Assembly (NCBI GenBank): GCA_030040475.1
Contig: JASHTQ010000106.1
Location: forward strand, 1-9,823
DNA: 9,823 nucleotides
Source: Streptosporangiaceae bacterium
Lineage (GTDB): Bacteria > Actinomycetota > Actinomycetes > Streptosporangiales > Streptosporangiaceae
Direction of reading: 5' to 3'
Shown here: in pieces, positions 6,641-9,823 of the stretch
How the letters are laid out: each line of letters starts with the position of its first letter
Position numbering within the stretch: position 1 is the stretch's first letter
Notes under the pieces: generated by a model
Database searches by the model: none
What the model was told of the DNA's origin: nothing
The model's input: only the letters and a program-made list of their open reading frames with translations
Program-made: the position numbers and the translations under genes

Positions 6641-6971
6641 GCCGGCCCTCCCGCTGGCCGCCCTCGGATCGCCTGCCGCCCTCGGATCCGCTCGTCGCCA
6701 GGCCCGTGTCCAGGTACGCCCGCAGCCGGTCGATCAGCGCGGAAAGGTGCGCCTCATGGCCCTCGGTCGCCGACAGGTAATGCTCGATGCCCGGCGTGAC
6801 CTCCTCAAGCGCCTCGCCGAATTTCCGGTACATGTCGTCGCGCCAGACCTCGCCGAGCTCCTGCCAGTGACCGCGGATGGTGGCGAAATTCTCCTCAAGT
6901 TCCCTGTTGAACCGCATGAGGTGCGACCTGAACTCCGCCAGTGCGTCGATATCGTTGATAACTCCGGCCAT
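6621..6971 (-). CDS. WXG100-like small protein, WRDD variant
   Basis: A 116-residue protein. The start is the ATG at 6971, with GAGGAG (6978-6983) 6 nt upstream, 10 bp after the previous gene ends; the frame stays open further upstream but without support. Residues 1-90 look like a helical hairpin: helix 1 through NRELEENFATIRGHW (W36), the turn at W43-R-D-D, helix 2 through MYRKFGEALEEVTPGIEHYL, then a further helix to residue 88. Length and the Trp at the turn fit the WXG100/ESAT-6-like fold, but the Gly is replaced and YxxxD/E is absent. A Ser/Gly/Arg-rich tail with a duplicated SEGGR follows, probably disordered and positively charged. It is a likely partner or client of the FtsK-type ATPase encoded upstream, as Esx proteins are for EccC; that is inferred from context. 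It shares its core motif with the 71-residue protein at 5953-6168. Confidence 0.85.
   Translation of the reverse strand: MAGVINDIDALAEFRSHLMRFNRELEENFATIRGHWQELGEVWRDDMYRKFGEALEEVTPGIEHYLSATEGHEAHLSALIDRLRAYLDTGLATSGSEGGRRSEGGQREGRRDQDPR
6657..6692. repeat. 18-bp tandem duplication encoding the SEGGR tail
   Basis: GCCGCCCTCGGATC occurs at 6657-6670 and again at 6675-6688, an 18-bp period that preserves the reading frame. It encodes the duplicated SEGGR of the Ser/Gly/Arg tail. Tail length may therefore vary between strains. Confidence 0.7.
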
Positions 6972-6981
6972 CGTGCTCTCC

Positions 6982-7818
6982 TCACCGGCAGAGGCCTTCG
7001 AATTCGGCGGAAAGCTCGTCGAGGCTACTGGTGACGATGTCCGGATATTTGGCGACCCCGCCAGTGGCGATGTGCTCGACCCTGCTGTCATAGGGCATCT
7101 CGATGCCACGGTCCCTCATGACCGCGAGTATGGCGCCGGCCAGCGGCGCCAGCAGCCGGTTGACCTCCCGGTTCCGGTCCGGGAAGTCCTCGGGCACCTC
7201 GCGGAGCACCGCCCGGAGCGCCGCGATCGCGCCGCCGATCTCGGCCGCGGGCATGGTATTGGCGATGCGCCCGAGCCGGTCGCCGTACTTCACCCAGACG
7301 GCCCTGCCGAGCTGGATGCGCAGGTCGGTGGCCGCCCTGGCCTCTCCGGCCTGCTGCAGCAGGTCGGCCAGCCTGCGCACCTCGTCCCAGTCCTCCCGCT
7401 CGACCAGCCTCCCGCCGAGCACCGCCAGGCCGCCGACCACCTTGGCCCACCCCATCGCCGCGTCCGCGTAGGCGTCGAGCAACTCCGCCTGCCGCTCCGC
7501 GCCGCCACCCGAATCGTCCGGGCCGAACGAACCGTCCGGACCAGGCGAAGGAACCAGCAACCGCACCCGCCCGGCAGCGGTGAGCAGGTCCCGTGTCAGG
7601 CGCAGCAGGTCCTCGCACTCCGCCGCCAGCCCCTCCGCCCGCTCCGCGTCCCCGGCCAGCAGCCGGTAAGCGAACATGGCCGGCCGCACCGCCCGGCGCA
7701 GCGACAAATAGGGCGACCCGCCAGCATCCGCCGGAGCCGGAGCCGGAGCCGGAGACGGAGCCGGAGCCGCGGTCGAAGACGGCACGGCGGGAAGGGGCGG
7801 CACGTGCGACATGGTCAT
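6982..7818 (-). CDS. Pro/Ala-rich helical protein of the FtsK operon, unknown function
   Basis: A 278-residue protein of unrecognised family. The ATG at 7818 overlaps the stop codon of the FtsK-type gene (ATGA, 4 bp) and has GGAG 6 nt upstream; a second ATG two codons later is also possible. Residues 1-35 are a disordered Pro/Ala-rich segment. Residues about 38-90 and 106-240 are helical, with LDAYADAAMGWAKVVGGLAVLGGRL, EDWDEVRRLADLLQQAGEARAATDL and VWVKYGDRLGRIANTMP among the distinctive stretches; a Gly/Asp/Ser-rich loop (91-106) separates them. The C-terminus is IEMPYDSRVEHIATGGVAKYPDIV plus an acidic helix. No signal peptide, membrane segment or catalytic motif is apparent. Coupling to the ATPase gene suggests the two proteins are needed together, perhaps as an adaptor or regulatory subunit; that is inference only. 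Confidence 0.85.
   Translation of the reverse strand: MTMSHVPPLPAVPSSTAAPAPSPAPAPAPADAGGSPYLSLRRAVRPAMFAYRLLAGDAERAEGLAAECEDLLRLTRDLLTAAGRVRLLVPSPGPDGSFGPDDSGGGAERQAELLDAYADAAMGWAKVVGGLAVLGGRLVEREDWDEVRRLADLLQQAGEARAATDLRIQLGRAVWVKYGDRLGRIANTMPAAEIGGAIAALRAVLREVPEDFPDRNREVNRLLAPLAGAILAVMRDRGIEMPYDSRVEHIATGGVAKYPDIVTSSLDELSAEFEGLCR
7731..7766. repeat. Six-copy CCGGAG hexamer tract
   Basis: Six consecutive hexamers, CCGGAG except the fifth, which is ACGGAG. On the minus strand they encode the alternating Pro-Ala/Pro-Ser segment near the N-terminus of the 278-residue protein. The period is a multiple of three, so copy-number change would alter linker length without shifting the frame. Confidence 0.8.
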
Positions 7819-9823
7819 ACGGAGCTCCGGAAGGCTGCCTGGGCGAATGCCCGCAGCGAGGCGATGGAGTAGGGCTTGAACTTCTCGACCTGTTCGATGG
7901 GCCACTCGGTGTCCCGGTACAGGGCGCGCTCGTCGTCCAGGGCCGCGGCGGCCGACACCCCGAGCAGCGAGTCGCTTTCCGCGGGCGAGAACACCCGCAG
8001 CACCGCCCGCAGCCCGAAATGGCCGAGCCCCGCCCGCCGCAGCGCGCGCTCCGCGGTGGCGTAGCCGTCGGCCCAGGCCACCACGTGGATGCCCACGTCG
8101 GGACCCTTCTCGGCCAGCCGGACCAGCTGCACCGAGGTCTCGCTCGGCCGACCGTAGTCTCCCTCGGTCACCAGCTCGTGCCACCGGTGCAGCCCCGCGA
8201 CGAGGAAGAACCACTCCGGTCCCAAGGCGCCGGAAGCACCGGCAAGCCGCGCGTCCAGCTCGGCAAGAAGCGCCTCCAGTTCGGCCCCCGCCGTGTGGAC
8301 GTCCGCGAACCGCACCGGATGGGGGAGCCTGAGGACCGGCGCGAAGAAATCGTGGAACGATGAAGATGGCCGGCTGAACTCCGCCACGGTGAACCGTACC
8401 GCAGCGGGGGAGCGCTGCACCGCCGCGCTCAGCAAGGTCGCGAGCAGCAGCCCGTGCCCGCCCTCCTCGCCCCCGACCACCAGCAGGTTCGACCGCACGT
8501 ACCGCTCGAACGTCGCCGTGGTGGCCGGCTTGATCTCGATCGCCTCGCCGAGCCACGCCTGCACTGGGTCGGCCGCGGCAGAGGTGGGCCACTGCCCGGT
8601 AAACGAAGCACAGACAGGATGCGCGGAGAAGTCCGCCGCCGCGTCGGGATCAAAGCTCGCCGGCGGCGGGTACACGACCGAGCCCGCCAGCGAGCGGATC
8701 GACCCGATCAGCGCCAGCCGTTCCCTCGTCGGCAGCATCGCGATCCGCATCACCGGGTTGGCGCCCTCGCCGCGCCGGTCGTTGTAGATCGCGTCCCCGG
8801 CCCGGATCAGCCTGGTCGCCGCGTCGTTCCCCTCGCCGAGGATCGCCTGCGACACGGACGGCTGCGTGCAGCCGAGCGCGATCCGCAGCGCCATCTGCTC
8901 GTAGACCGGCCGCAGGTACGCGGTGAGCGGCCCGCCCGGCGACTGGGTGGCGAGCAGCAGGTGCAGCCCGAACGCCGCGCCCCGCTTGGCGATGTCCGCG
9001 AGCAGTTGCCCGGCCTCCCGCGCCAGCCGGTCCTCCTGGCTGAACAGCACCTGGAACTCGTCCATGATGACCAGCGCGCGCGGCAGCGGCTGCCCGGTCT
9101 CGCGCCGGTAGTCGGGCAGGTCGGTCACCCGCGCCTCGCGGCACAGCCGGGCGCGCCGGTCGATCTCGTCGTGGAACCGCCGCAGCATGCTCAGCCCGAA
9201 CTCCCTGTCGGTCCGCGACGTGATCGCGCGCGCGTGCGGCAGCCGCTCGGTCAGGTACGCGTCGAACTCGACCTCCTTGAAGTCCAGCAGGTACAGCTCG
9301 AGCTCCTCCGGCGGGTAGGTCAGCGCGAGCTGGCAGATCAGCACGTGCAGCAGGTTCGTCTTGCCCATCCGGACGTCGCCGCCGACCAGCCCGTGGTGCA
9401 CCCCGCGGACCCCCATCACGAAGCGCTGCGGCTCGCCCTTGCTGTCCACGCCGATCTGCACGTCAAGCCCGTCGGCGGTCTGCCCGGCCCAGCGCCGCGC
9501 GACGGCGATGCGCCCGAACGCCAGGTCCCGCCCCGATGACCCGGCCGCCGCGCCCACCGCGTCCAGCCACGGGTTGGCCCGGCTCGCGGCCGGCATCTGG
9601 TCCGGCTCGATCACCCCCGCCCCGAACTCCGGGTCATCCCAGCGCAAGCCGCCGCCGGAGGAGAACAGCCCGGTTCCGGCCCGGGCCAGATCGCCGAGCC
9701 CGAACCCCGGTGGCATCCGCGGCCCCGGATCCACCGTCGCCACGATGTAAAGCCCCGCCCGCGGCCCGTGCAGGGCCAGCGCCCCGAGCAGTTCCCCGGC
9801 CCGCTCGCTGATCCCGGCGGGGA
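7815..9823 (-). CDS. FtsK/SpoIIIE-type multi-domain ATPase (5' part missing)
   Basis: The frame is open to the right window edge, about 669 residues visible. The GTG at 9743 is an internal Val codon, because upstream codons continue a family-like stretch (GPRAGLYIVATVDPG); numbering below counts from that Val. The visible part begins at the end of one ATPase module, followed by a complete second FtsK module: Walker A GDVRMGKT (122-129), LYLLDFKEVEF (150-160), SRTDREFGLSML, Walker B ALVIMDEFQVLF (223-234), LLLATQSPGG (262-271) and AIYNDRRGEGANPV (318-331). A further module (about 415-600) keeps the fold pattern but has GGEEGGHG for Walker A and FFLVAGLH for Walker B, so it is probably inactive. 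This multi-module layout resembles EccC of type VII secretion, but the LLDFK and EFG motifs recall a separate, widespread family of large FtsK-like ATPases. No membrane segment is in the visible part. It is the first visible gene of a five-gene operon. Energy-driven transport of protein or DNA is likely; the substrate is unknown. Confidence 0.92.
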   Translation of the reverse strand, partial: PAGISERAGELLGALALHGPRAGLYIVATVDPGPRMPPGFGLGDLARAGTGLFSSGGGLRWDDPEFGAGVIEPDQMPAASRANPWLDAVGAAAGSSGRDLAFGRIAVARRWAGQTADGLDVQIGVDSKGEPQRFVMGVRGVHHGLVGGDVRMGKTNLLHVLICQLALTYPPEELELYLLDFKEVEFDAYLTERLPHARAITSRTDREFGLSMLRRFHDEIDRRARLCREARVTDLPDYRRETGQPLPRALVIMDEFQVLFSQEDRLAREAGQLLADIAKRGAAFGLHLLLATQSPGGPLTAYLRPVYEQMALRIALGCTQPSVSQAILGEGNDAATRLIRAGDAIYNDRRGEGANPVMRIAMLPTRERLALIGSIRSLAGSVVYPPPASFDPDAAADFSAHPVCASFTGQWPTSAAADPVQAWLGEAIEIKPATTATFERYVRSNLLVVGGEEGGHGLLLATLLSAAVQRSPAAVRFTVAEFSRPSSSFHDFFAPVLRLPHPVRFADVHTAGAELEALLAELDARLAGASGALGPEWFFLVAGLHRWHELVTEGDYGRPSETSVQLVRLAEKGPDVGIHVVAWADGYATAERALRRAGLGHFGLRAVLRVFSPAESDSLLGVSAAAALDDERALYRDTEWPIEQVEKFKPYSIASLRAFAQAAFRSSV

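Noticed and set aside
6972..7109. Upstream extension of the WXG100-like gene to an ATG at 7109
   Set aside because: The extension would run deep into the preceding gene; the ATG at 6971 has a strong GAGGAG site and gives a normal WXG100-like N-terminus.
5953..7818. Classical ESX/type VII secretion locus
   Set aside because: No EccB, EccD, EccE, mycosin, PE/PPE or YxxxD/E motif is seen; only the FtsK ATPase and WXG100-like fold resemblance support it.
9741..9743. GTG at 9743 as the start of the FtsK-like gene
   Set aside because: The frame continues to the window edge with sequence that reads smoothly into GLYIVATVDP, typical of the end of an FtsK module, so the Val is internal.

Overview
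The window is very GC-rich, densely coding DNA with GTG starts, strong GGAGG-type ribosome binding sites and Arg/Ala/Pro-rich proteins. A NarL-type histidine kinase and a WXG100-like/FtsK cluster point to an actinobacterium, probably a filamentous, large-genome soil lineage. The sequence alone does not fix the genus. No RNA genes, CRISPR arrays, insertion sequences or phage genes were seen.

Left part (1-4190). A GAF-domain sensor histidine kinase runs leftward off the window edge. It is divergent from a rightward group: a crotonase-superfamily protein (1239-2015), a DUF429-type protein with a predicted RNase H-like fold (2032-2988), and a protein resembling the N-terminal part of actinobacterial Mrr-type restriction endonucleases but lacking the nuclease domain (about 3114-4190). 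The 342-bp divergent intergenic region carries two near-identical 25-bp dyads 31 bp apart, a good candidate for a regulator binding site.

Right part (4172-9823). Everything is on the minus strand. Five genes are packed tightly and in transcription order are: a large FtsK/SpoIIIE-type ATPase (5' end outside the window), a Pro/Ala-rich helical protein, a WXG100-like small protein, a coiled-coil protein and a second small protein. The two small proteins flanking the coiled-coil gene share an ungapped W-x6-WRDD-x2-R-x-F motif and look like paralogues. After a 104-bp gap comes a PQQ-type beta-propeller lipoprotein that converges on, and overlaps, the Mrr-like gene.

The FtsK-centred operon is the most interesting part. 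It has the logic of a type VII-like system (a multi-module FtsK ATPase plus small WXG100-like helical partners), but no EccB, EccD, EccE or mycosin lies in the window and the small proteins lack the usual W-x-G and YxxxD/E signals. It may be an uncharacterised FtsK-based transport, envelope or DNA-handling system. Its function cannot be settled from this sequence.
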